From assembly GCA_010909165.1 (NCBI GenBank), contig VJWM01000234.1, positions 212,455 to 276,454 on the forward strand: 64,000 nt of DNA. The letters are read 5' to 3'. Made by a program: the position numbers and the translations under genes. Shown here piece by piece: positions 53,230 to 62,949 of this stretch. The stretch comes from Anthoceros angustus (Eukaryota; Streptophyta; Anthocerotopsida; Anthocerotales; Anthocerotaceae). The notes below the pieces were generated by a model that did not search any database, had not been told where the DNA came from, and saw nothing but the letters and a program-made list of their open reading frames with translations. Position 1 is the first letter of the stretch. Each line of letters begins with the position of its first letter.

Positions 53230-54182
53230 CTCAGTTCACACCTCGAAATACGAGGTTCGTCTTCACACTCTACAGGGTTTCTTGTATGTTCGGGTCATGT
53301 TCTGTAGGGTTTCGTGTTCTGCACGCTTTGGTAGCGAAGAGTTCCATGCGTCACATAGCAGTGGAACGTCAGATGTGCGATGGTGGCTGCTTCCTCTCTA
53401 GCCAAGGAGAGAATCGGTGGATGAGGATCAAAAGGATTGAATTCGCTGTGGCAAACGGCTTGTTTATAGGAGGGTATAAGATAGAAGGACGTCTTGTATT
53501 GTGCTTGCGTGTCTATCTATCAATCTGGGGACAGGTAGGGTCTACATGTGTAGACGTTTCAGGCTCGGGAGCTAGGTTGGTACCCAAAATTGGGTGCTGT
53601 TGTGAGCTACCAAAATTTGGGTGCTGCAGTGCTATATGGTTTAGGTACTTGTATAGGTACGAAGGTCGTAAACCATTAGGGGCAAGGTTGACAGGTAGCC
53701 AACCGCAGGCCAAGGTATCACGAGCAGCGCGTAGCATTTGTTAATTTGCGTTGAGGCAAGTTCTGTTAGAGGAGGACCGACAGGCGGGGACGGTACGAGA
53801 GTATTGTTGGGTGAATTACGCGGCAGGAACGTAATAGCGAGATTTCAGCTCCAGGGTGGGAACGGATTTGAAAGGTGGCTTGGCAGATTATCATGAAGCA
53901 GGACAACTACGAAGACAAGGTCCCAGTTGCAATCCTGGGGCACCTTCTGCTTCCGTCTCGTCGCAGGGTCTCACGGCGGAACAGGGTTCTAACAGGTCCG
54001 AAAAGGGCGGACGAGGTTCCAAGTCTTTTGAGCAAGAGGAACGTGTGGATCTCAACCATACGCTTGGACCATTCCACCACTCTTCAGGTCCCCCGGTAGT
54101 GCCTGGTCCTCCACATCAGGCTTCTGAAGAGTTGCCGACGTGCTCATCTAGTGACAAGAAGCAGGGATCTACTTCATGTAAG
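53230..54182 (+). promoter_or_regulatory. Possible promoter and 5' UTR of the DIS3L2-like gene
   Basis: This region lies between unassigned DNA and the first convincing coding block. Two adjacent words, CCCAAAATTGGG (53583-53594) and CCAAAATTTGG (53610-53620), are followed by the same gtgctg. The first contains a CArg-type box CC(A/T)6GG. A long frame from 53856 runs into the gene's possible first exon, so the true start may be further left than 54183. No clear TATA box is seen. Confidence 0.35.
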
Positions 54183-57100
54183 ATGGATGGCGAGAAAAGA
54201 GGGAGGAGGCGTCCTTCTCGAAAGCCTAGACGGATTGTCGAGGCCACTGTCGGAGCTTCTGGGACAAGTTGTTCTGGTTTGTCTTTTACCTTCTCTTGAG
54301 ACAAGTTGCTGCTTGGCTTTTGAAGATTGTGAGCCCAAAGCCAAATGAACAAATGCACTGAATGTTGAGCTCTACTGAGTGATGAACAGAAACAGAATGA
54401 TGTGAGAGCTCTAAGCATAATAACTAAAGCGTCTTTCTTGTACTAAACCAAGAGACCAAAATACTTCATCTTGGCAGGTGAAGCAAGTGAAGCAACCCAC
54501 CAAAAATCATGTCTTTATAAGTTTCTAGTCCACCTTCAGTTTACAGCCCATATCCTAGTTTAACTAACATTTCCGGTATGGGCATCAAACAGTATACTTC
54601 TCTTGCCTGCTCACCATCAGGAATGAGGGGATGGCATGATGCAACCCATATAGGACACTTGACCCTGATGTGAGGTTTGAGGCTTTTCCCCGTTGGTGTC
54701 ACCCAGTAGGTAGCAGTTCACCCAAGTGAGCTAAATCTATTTGCAGGCTGCAATATGTTCCTGTGAGAAAATTGAACTGCAAATTCAAGGAAATGCCTGT
54801 GGTTAGAGTGTCAAAGCCAAAAGATTGTGGAAAGTTGCTGACAAGTTCAAATAAACCTTGCAGCTGGAAAGGTGATTGAATGCCCAATTTCATCAGTACA
54901 GGTGCTTTGAGTGTCGAGTCATCGCTTGAGTCACTTTCAAGTCCTGACCTGCAGACAATCTTATGCGTGAAAGTATTCTTAGGTTCTTCTACAGGAATTG
55001 CTCCAGATAATGACAAGTATACGAAAGGATCAAATGGAGTGTGTCCAGAAGTTGAGAGTGTTGGAGACCAGTCAGAGTTGGGCTCAACCGTGGTAGAGAA
55101 CAGTTATGGGACTGCTTGCTGGCCAGCCGATGGTCATAGCAAAGAAACCTTCTTTACTAGCCACTGGTCAAGTGAACAAGTCAGGGCATCTATTTTGGTG
55201 AGTAGGAATTACGATACAAGCCACCCCACAAGTAGGAATCCTATGAAATAATGTTTTGTTGTTACCTTTGGGGTTATTAATATTGTGACATTTGCAGGCT
55301 GGACAAGTATATACGGCAAATTTCGAGTAAATGCATACAATCGGACAGAAGTATGTGCTTGATTCTCTGGAGCTTTGTTTACAGTAAATCAAAGTTTTTC
55401 TTTGTCCTTTTGTGTCAGAGGTTTACTGTTTTACGTCTCTTTTGGTCAGGCTTATGTGACAGTTCCAGGTGTGCCTGTCGACATACGAATTGATGGAGTT
55501 ACAGCCCAGAATCGGGCGGTGAGTATGATGAGCCTTGCTATTGTCAGAGTTTTTGCAGCCATTCGTTTTTGTACCTTGTGCTTATGCAGGGGTGTCTTTG
55601 TAGATTGAGGGCGATGTGGTGGCAGTGGAGGTGGATCCACCAGCTTATTGGGCCAAACTTAAGGTCCCTATTCCAAAGCAGTTGCCAGTTGAGCTTGGTG
55701 CAGGAAGAGCGCCTGATGTTGAGTCTAGTAGATCAGATCAGTTTGAACTCTCAGTTTCAAGCCTGGAAAAACTGGGAAACCGATTCCTCGGGACCAAGCT
55801 GTGTATTGAGCCTGATCCGGTCAACAAGTGTCTGCTGGTGCAAATGGAGCAGATGGCACATGAGCGCAGACTTGAACTAGAGAGAGTTCACAACCTGAGG
55901 TGCAGAAGGCTGTAATTAGCAATTGCTCGCCCGCAGGGACCCAGAGGCTTGCTGAACTGGTTATTTTGTCAGCTGGAAAAAGGCCAACTGGAAAAGTTGT
56001 GGCGATTTTGGAAAAATCACCGCCGAGAGGCTATTGTAGGCTCTGGACGTTCATCAGTCACATCGCCCTGCAGGCAGGAGTGGCCTCAAGAGCTTCTGCA
56101 AAGTGGAAGAGCAGCAAGCTCAGAAAACTTTCCACTCACATGATTTTCCCAACTTTATACTGTTAACACCTGTGGATACTCGGCTGCCCAAAATGGTGGT
56201 CTACTCCAACACCTTGCCAGCTGAAGTCCTCAGAAGGTGCAAGATGGAGATCCAACTCTGCAGCATGAGCTATTTGCTGCTAGGATAGCTGGAAGCCAGA
56301 GTGTCACATGCCTCGGGCTGCGTGCAGAGCTTGGGGAACGGAGACATTGAGACACACACAGCTGCCATCTTATTTGAGCATGCAATTCATGGTAAAGATT
56401 TCGTCACATGCTATGGCCTGCCTGCCCAGTCTACCTTACGAAATAATGAATGATGAGATACAGGAGGAGGGATCTAAGAGGAACTCGGTATTTTCGATTG
56501 ACCCACCCATCATAAGGATCTGGATGATGCTCTATCGATTGAGCAGCTAGCTGATGGCAATGTCCGGGAGTCCACATAGCTGACGTGTCTTATTTTGTGA
56601 GGCCTAACAGTGCTTTGGACAAGGAGGCTCAAAGGCGTTCAACAAGTGTTCACCTCGTCCACCAGGTCTTGCCAATGCTGCCAAAACGCCTCTGTGAGGA
56701 GTTGTGCTCATTAGATTCTGGTGTAGATCGGCTAGCTTTTTCTGTTATGTGGCAGATGGGTCCAACAGGTGATATTTTGGATCAGTGGATTGGCCGGACA
56801 GTAATACGGGTCCTGTGCTAAGCTTACCTATGCCCATGCTCAAGCAATGATTGATGGAAGTTTCAATGTAGATGATGTGGGTTGGAAAAGCTGCCAATAA
56901 TTCATGGAGATTTTACTTGGCAGGAAGTTGTATCGGATGTATTGGATTTGAATAAGGTGGCAAAGTTTAGAAGAGAGAGTCGGTTTGGGGCAGGTGCTCT
57001 TAGGTTGGACAAGCTTGTCTTTGCATTGGATTCAAAGGCATTCCTCATATAGTATGGTGTATGAGCAAACAGACTCTAACTTTTGGTAGAGGAGTTGATG

Positions 57101-58552
57101 CTTATGGCCAACATGGCAGTTGCAAGAGTTATCTCAAATGCTTTCCCAGATTGTGCACTATTGAGACGTCATCCTGAACCAAATCCACATAAGTTGCAGG
57201 AGTTTGAAGAAGTCTGTCTGAGGCATGGGTTTGAGCTTGATAGCTCTTCTGCTGGTGCACTGCTACAGCTCTTTAGAGAGGATTCGGTTGGCAGTGAAGG
57301 ATGATCCTGTATTATTCAATGTTCTCATGCTTTATGCAACCAAACCCATGCAACTGGTACTTCTCAACAGGAGAGTTTAAGGATAATGAAGATGAATGGG
57401 CACATTATGCCTTGGCAACCCCGTATTATACTCATTTTACTTCCCCTATCAGAAGGTATCCAGATCTTGTAGTACATCGACATTAGCAGCGCGGTCCTTG
57501 ATGCAGAAGCGATGCTTTCCCAAGGTGCCCCTTTAACAAATGATGTTAAGAATGGCGCTGAAGCAGCTTCTCCCAGGGTTAAGTCCTCTTGGATTTGGAC
57601 TCATTCAGTGGTGGTGGGCTTCAGAAGAAAGCAGCTTCCTCAGTAGTAGCTCGGATTACTCTGGAAGCTGCTAGCAAGCATAAAATTCCTGGGTCATCGG
57701 AGCTTGTAGTAGTCGCTCATTGCAATGAGAGAAAGCTGGCCGGGCGGAATGTGGCTGAGGCTTGTGCTAAGGTTTATCTCTGGGCAATGTTAAAAAACAA
57801 GCAGGTGGGCTACCTTCTTGGCCACATTAACGATCTTGTTCACCTGTTTCCGTTGCCATATGGAAAATCCATGTCTGTTGACCATGGTTGTCCGTACTGG
57901 ACTTGTGATGTGGCAGGGTACGGATCTTATATCTGAAGCGCGAGTTGTTGCTTTAGGCCCGAAGTTCATGTCTGTATATGTGAATAAAATCGCTGTAAGG
58001 CCATCAGTTCATCATGGTCAAGGCTATTATACTTGCCTGTATGTTAGTGCATTTTGGTGTTCTTCAGCATGTCTCTTGACGGCTTTGGTGTTGATGCTGC
58101 AGATGGAAAGGCGTATCTACTATGAAGAGATTGATGGCATGAGTGTTGAATGGTTTGAGGGGACAGGCACGGTTGTGCTTGACATCTGCCCCAAAGGCCT
58201 GTTCAGAAGAAGCAGAATCCATGTAAAAATAGGGTGTTGAGATCTGTGGCAGATGTGGCCACACTGGTAAATCCCACTCATGCTGTGTTAAGGCCAGAAG
58301 ATTTGCAGGATGTTGTGAGGGTGGAGGATATACTTGCAGGGCGGTTACCTTTGTGTGGCCAAGAGAAGGGTGACGACTGACAATGAAAGGGAGGACAGGA
58401 GTGTTTGGATTGAACCTGCTGTTCTCCCTTTGACATTGAAGCTGTTCTCTACAGTGCCTGTCTCCCTGCATCCAACGGGCGGTAATAACAAGGCTGTTGA
58501 TGTGGCTGTACTTGTCTTCATACCAGACGTTGATCGGATGAGGCTTGAGTGA
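54183..58552 (+). CDS. DIS3L2: DIS3L2/SOV-like 3'-5' exoribonuclease gene, with introns and frameshifts
   Basis: RNase II (RNB) family. In plants the SOV protein degrades cytoplasmic mRNA 3' to 5'. A probable first exon starts [17 protein letters not shown] (54183). The exon at 54747-55197 ends [16 protein letters not shown] and has one in-frame TGA at 54877. Small exons at 55298-55350 and 55450-55518 encode the first cold-shock-like domain ([27 protein letters not shown]), and 55604 onward continues [20 protein letters not shown]. Introns are GT-AG and 85-112 nt: 55198-55297, 55351-55449, 55519-55603, 57805-57916 and 57995-58102. The RNB core has FSIDPP and DLDDALSI near 56500-56545, and [17 protein letters not shown] at 57433-57483. 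The end reads [14 protein letters not shown] and a TGA at 58552. At least eight frame changes occur between 55890 and 57300, so the gene is either a recent pseudogene or carries sequencing indels. Confidence 0.8.
56490..57490 (+). other. RNB catalytic domain of the DIS3L2-like gene
   Basis: The metal-binding acidic cluster is split: the first Asp is in SIDPP and the others in DLDDAL, with a frame change between them (about 56505) and another right after (about 56563) before [13 protein letters not shown]. Later words [48 protein letters not shown] and the HFTSPIRRY signature follow in correct order. All key catalytic residues can be seen in the DNA although not in one frame. Confidence 0.75.
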
Positions 58553-59165
58553 ATGGAAGGAGAAGCTGGAGGCGGTTCATTTTGGCCTGAGCCCGCCTGT
58601 TGTACAAGGGTGATTTCAGGTTGGCAGCCGGGATTGTTTTTTGCTTGTTATTTTGAATTAATTTGAGACATTGTTTGCTGTGGCGTTCAACGGAAGCATC
58701 TGTTGATGTTTTTGCCGTGACAGTATATCCATGGTTGGTGCAGCTGTATCCAGTTCAGGTGGCATATAACTCATTCCCAAGTGGTGATGTCGATCTAGCT
58801 CTGCGGATCCTCTGAGGACGATTATGCTTGAGTGGCACCTTACCATGTAGGTGATAAATAGATATCATGAGACGATTGCCAACTCCAAGGATATATGGGA
58901 CAAATTAAGTTTGTGCACTTGATGGATTTGTATCGGTCACTAATGAGCTCTGGTGCGGTTCCTTTGTAAATTTGGTCAAGCCTTGGCCTCCAGGCGCTGG
59001 GGTCCGGAGCGCGAGATTCCAGGTTCGAGTCCAACCCGCTGCGATTGTGGATAAGTCTTCAAAGTTCAATGGCATACCATTGAAATATGAAAGTAATAGT
59101 GGATATGGGAGCAGGCAAACGGAGCCTCCAGCCATATTTGGCTAAGGTTTTGAAAAGGTTGTGTG
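58553..59165. other. 3' UTR and downstream flank of the DIS3L2-like gene
   Basis: There is no convincing coding sequence. The stretch includes the tRNA-like element at 58971-59035. No clear polyadenylation signal was identified. Confidence 0.35.
58971..59035 (+). repeat. tRNA-like (SINE head) candidate
   Basis: GGTTCGAGTCC at 59022-59032 fits the RNA polymerase III B-box GGTTCGANNCC exactly. TGGTCAAGCCTTGG at 58972-58986 resembles an A-box, 36 bases upstream, which is a normal spacing. A tRNA cloverleaf cannot be completed, so a tRNA-derived SINE head is more likely than a functional tRNA. Confidence 0.35.
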
Positions 59166-59184
59166 CTCAGGTGAGACTTGAAAA

Positions 59185-59480
59185 GAACAGAAAGAACAGA
59201 AAGAAAAGAAGAGAAGAGAAGGGAAAAGAAGAGGAGAAGAGAAAAGAAGAGAAAAGAAGAGAAAAGAAGAGAAAAGAAGAGCAAAGAAGAGCAAAGAAGA
59301 GCAAAGAAGAGAAAAGGAGAGAAAAGGAGAGAAAAGAAGAGAAAAGAAGAGAAAAGAAGAGAAAAGAAGAGAAAAGAAGAGAAAAGAAGAGAAAAGAAGA
59401 GAAAAGAAGAGAAAAGAAGAGAAAAGAAGAGAAAAGAAGAGAAAAGAAGAGAAAGAAGAGAAAAGAAGAGAAAGAAGAGG
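59185..59480 (+). repeat. Polypurine microsatellite, 10-bp period (AGAAAAGAAG)n
   Basis: Nearly 300 bases without pyrimidines except a few C at 59281-59305. The unit agaaaagaag repeats about 25-30 times with minor variants. Long Lys/Arg/Glu frames across it are artefacts. Confidence 0.95.
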
Positions 59481-59782
59481 AAGGATGTGGTTGTGTGACT
59501 AAACCTACTGGGCCTGTGTGTTGTGCTGGGGTTGGAGCAGATGCTACGGTTCCAATTTAAAGAGGTAGAACAAAGTACATCGGTTGGCATCGCCTGATTC
59601 CACAGCGACTTGTGTTAGCTTTGTCCAGGCAGAGGCAGTTTGTGTCGCACTGTTGGGTGAGCAGTTTGGTGTTTGAGGCACTTGTGAGATGATTTTGGGG
59701 CGTTGTCTGGGAATGTACGTAGGTGTGTACGTGGGGCATCGGGGGTCCGCTACATGCATGCTGTGTCGGTGTGAAGGTGCAT

Positions 59783-59861
59783 CATCCAGGTTGGGGAAGG
59801 TGAGTCATCCAGGTTGGGGAAGGTGAAAGGTGGCAGGTTGGGGAAGGTGAAAGGTGGCAGG
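59783..59861 (+). repeat. Short tandem repeat CAGGTTGGGGAAGGTGA
   Basis: Three copies of this 17-base word, with linkers gtcatc or aaaggtgg between them. Confidence 0.85.
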
Positions 59862-60950
59862 AAGTGTCTAGCCCTGAGTCTGAATCTCTGTCTCCCCTTG
59901 TTCGCTTTTCAAATCTTCCCTGCCTTTAACGAGGGCAGTTTACGCATTGATCCCCGGTGGCTCACTCGTGCAATGTTCGCACACGCACACCGGCATTGCG
60001 TATTCAGCATGTCTGAGGAAGAGGAGCGATCTAGGCGTGGACGTCCCGGGAGAGGTACCTGCAGGGAGTCGATTGCACCAGTGACAAGTCAGGTGCCCCT
60101 GACCTCCCATAGTAAATCAAATATGTGGAAAACGGTGGTCATACTAACATAGCTGCACACTTACGTCGGTGCACACACATGTAGTCTCATGATCCGAAGC
60201 ACGCAGTACACAGCACACTGGACTTGAACCGGAAGTGGACGGCACAGCTGTGGTGGGAGACATGTACTTGACAACGGAATTGATGCCGGAGGCTCTAAGA
60301 TAAGAGAGAGGAAGGCGGGCTTGTTGCTGTTCCATTACCATGAAAGCTGGTAGGCCCCAGTGGTGGCAGTCGACCAAACAGAAGCAACAAAGGAGCAGAA
60401 GCGAAATGATTGCGGATAAACATGCATGGAATCTTGATCTGATTACGGCTGATGATGCTGCTGGCCTGGTGCCTGGTGCCTGGTGCCTGCTGCCGGTGGT
60501 TATAACTCACCTCTCTGAAGAGGCCCTTGTGGCTCTTGGGGAAAGGAGTTGGTTGCGCACAACTGCCAATATCACGATTCACAACACTTACACACATATC
60601 ACATACACAGGCAATCTAGGTTTGAAGTGTAGAGTCGGTGTAGATGTGCATCCGGATCGGGATCCGGCTTCTGGGCCCCATGCCTGGTTGTGTACAAATA
60701 TATAGATATTGGCTGACGTTTTGTTCCAAGTGTGCGGATACATAGGGCCAGTGGACGCCTAGCCACATAATGTGTCCCAAGATGGGCTGGCGCTTGGGCT
60801 CGGGAACCGTGTAAAATACCGGATACATCGTCATATGTATGTTCATAGATTGGAGCGGAGCCTGAGCCTGAGCCTGTGAGAGCTTGAGCCTTACGAGAGG
60901 CAATTGTTGTATAGGAGTGGCTACTGGGATACGACTCGATTGCGGACAGA
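59862..60950. other. Unassigned segment
   Basis: Short frames occur on both strands, for example 59814-60152 and 60340-60705, without a known domain. No gene is called. Confidence 0.35.
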
Positions 60951-60951
60951 G

Positions 60952-61285
60952 GAAGGCAGGGGCAGGGCAGGGGCAGGGGCAGGGGCAGGCAGGCAGGGCA
61001 GGGCAGGGGCAGGGGCAGGGCAGGGCAGGGGCAGGGGCAGGGGCAGGGGCAGGGCAGGGGCAGGGGCAGGGGCAGGGCAGGGGCAGGGGCAGGGGCAGGG
61101 GCAGGGGCGGGAGAGAGCAGGCAGGGGCGGGAGAGAGAGTGGCAGGGGCAGGGGGGAGAGAGGGCAGGGCAGGGGCGGGAGAGAGGCAGGGCAGGGCAGG
61201 GCGGGAGAGAGTGGCAGGGCAGGGGCAGAGAGTGGCAGGGGCGGGGAGAGAGTGGCAGGGCAGGGGCAGAGAGTGGCAGGGCCAG
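60952..61285 (+). repeat. G-rich minisatellite (GGGGCA)n/(GGGCA)n
   Basis: The plus strand repeats ggggca and gggca for about 330 bases, shifting to gggcgggagagag and gagagtggcagggg in the second half. Runs of three or four G separated by two bases recur, which fits G-quadruplex patterns. Confidence 0.9.
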
Positions 61286-61466
61286 AGGCAGAGGCAGGCG
61301 CAGGGGCGCGAGCGCGGCTCAGGCCCAGAGAGTGGCAGAGGCAAACAGGTAACAGGAGCGGCGCGCTGCAGCCTGGCAATGGCATGCCACTGTGTACATG
61401 CATATGTAGTGTAGTATATATGTACTGGAGTCTGAGTGCCTGGAGCGCGCTAGCTCCTTCTCTCTC

Positions 61467-61962
61467 TTGCCTCTTGCCCCTCTTGCCTCTTGCCTCTTGT
61501 TTTGCCTCTTGTTTTGCCCATTGCCTCTTACCTCTTGCCTATTGCCTCTTGCTTGCCTCTTGCCTCTTGCCTCTTGCCTCTGCCTCTTGCCTCTGCCTCT
61601 TGCCTCTGCCTTGCCCTTGCCTCTGCCCTTGCCTCTGCCTCTGCCTCTGCCTCTTGCCTCTGCCCCTGCCTCTGCCTCTGCCTGCCTGCCTGCCTGCCTC
61701 TGCCTCTGCCTCTGCCTCTGCCTCTGCCTCTGCCTCCTGCCTCTGCCTCTGCCTCTGCCTCTGCCTCTGCCTCTGCCTCTGCCTCTGCCTCTGCCTCTGC
61801 CTCTGCCTCTGCTGCTGCCTCTGCCTCTGCCTCTGCCTCTGCCTCTGCCTCTGCCTCTGCCTCTGCCTCTGCCTCTGCCTCTGCCTCTGCCTCGGCCTCG
61901 GCCTCGGCCTCTGCCTCGGCCTCGGCCTCCGCCTCCGCCTCTGCCTCTGCCTCTGCCTCTGA
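61467..61962 (+). repeat. Pyrimidine-rich repeat: (CTCTTGC)n to (CTCTGC)n to (CTCGGC)n
   Basis: The first 130 bases use the 7-base unit ctcttgc, the middle 300 bases the 6-base unit ctctgc, and the end includes several ctcggc units. The long Leu/Cys/Pro and Ala/Ser frames are artefacts. Confidence 0.95.
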
Positions 61963-62023
61963 GCAGCACATTCATTTCCCATGAGCCCCGCCTCTGCCTC
62001 TGAGCAGCACATTCATTTCCCAT
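61951..62023 (+). repeat. Tandem duplication of 36 bp
   Basis: gcctctgcctctgagcagca followed by cattcatttcccatgagccc occurs twice in a row. The two copies look identical over their length. Confidence 0.9.
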
Positions 62024-62083
62024 GAGCCCCTCCCTCCACCAGGCTCCGAGCCATGAACACCGTGCCACTGGCTTGTCCGAGAC

Positions 62084-62225
62084 TGGGACTGAGACTGAGA
62101 CCGAGACTGAGACTGCGACTGGGAGAGGGAGTGAGTGTCGTGTGTCACGGCTCTCGAGTTGCACTCACTCGCACTCTCTCGGCCTGGGCGTAGGCCTGGG
62201 CCTGGGCCTGGGCCTGGGATACTCA
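62084..62225 (+). repeat. GAGACT-type and GGGCCT-type hexanucleotide repeats
   Basis: At 62084-62120 the words gactgagactgagac recur. At 62180-62218 cctggg is repeated six or seven times with one variant. Confidence 0.8.
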
Positions 62226-62317
62226 TGAAATCGGCGTGCGGCAAAGTGTGTGATTTGATTGAGATGAGAGGCCTGTCGCCAGTGCGTGGCCTGCAGCACC
62301 AGCTCTCATCACGCCGG

Positions 62318-62344
62318 GCTGCTGCTGCTGCTGCTGCTGCTGCT
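62318..62344 (+). repeat. Trinucleotide repeat (GCT)9
   Basis: Nine perfect GCT units. Confidence 0.95.
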
Positions 62345-62892
62345 AGCCTGGTACACATGTACGCCTCGCCTCGCATCACCTCGCCCTGCTCCGCTCCGCC
62401 CGCCCCATAGCCTGCGTGGCCCCCGCGCCTGGCCGAGGCGGGGCGGGGCGAGGCGAGGCGAGGGTCAGAAGTCGATGATGACAAATCCGCCACTCATCAC
62501 CAAATCTTACCAAGATCCCACACTCACTACAACTCAAGTTCCAGCCGGAGATGTTCCAAGTCCCGATGTTAAGCTCCAGCTGGGCCTGCTGCTCCTGCTG
62601 CTGGCCCGGCCCCTGCCCCTGGCCTGCCCTGCCGCGCCTGGCCTGGCCTTGCCCATCACTGTTGCCAGACTCGGCCACCCACGCTATTTGCTGGGCCCCC
62701 TTCCCTGATGAGAGTCCTGACTCAACTCTCCAGGGGCTGGCCGCTGGTTGCTGGACATTGGGCTGGGCTGCCTCCCTGGGGCATCTCGCTCCACTCTCCA
62801 CACATTGCCATTCACGTGATCGCTTCCGCCTTCCGCCTTCCGCCACAGCCCCGTGACTCCCCTACCCCAGGCCAGGGGCCCAGGGTCCGCAC

Positions 62893-62938
62893 TGCGCACT
62901 GCTCACTACGCACTGCGCACTGCTCACTGCGCACCGCC
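62893..62938 (+). repeat. Short tandem repeat of GCGCACTGCTCACT type
   Basis: The words actgcgcactgctcact and tacgcactgcgcactgctca alternate for about 45 bases. Confidence 0.8.
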
Positions 62939-62949
62939 CGGCCAGCCAC

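Noticed and set aside
59000-59040. Functional tRNA gene
   Set aside because: Only A- and B-box-like words are seen; acceptor and anticodon stems do not pair convincingly.
59087-59560. Lys/Glu-rich 157-codon frame
   Set aside because: It is a translation of the AGAAAAGAAG repeat.
61319-62164. Long minus- and plus-strand open frames (up to 350 codons) across 60.9-62.2 kb
   Set aside because: They consist only of repeated Ala, Glu, Arg, Gly, Leu, Cys and Pro words generated by the simple repeats; all frames are open because stop codons are lacking.
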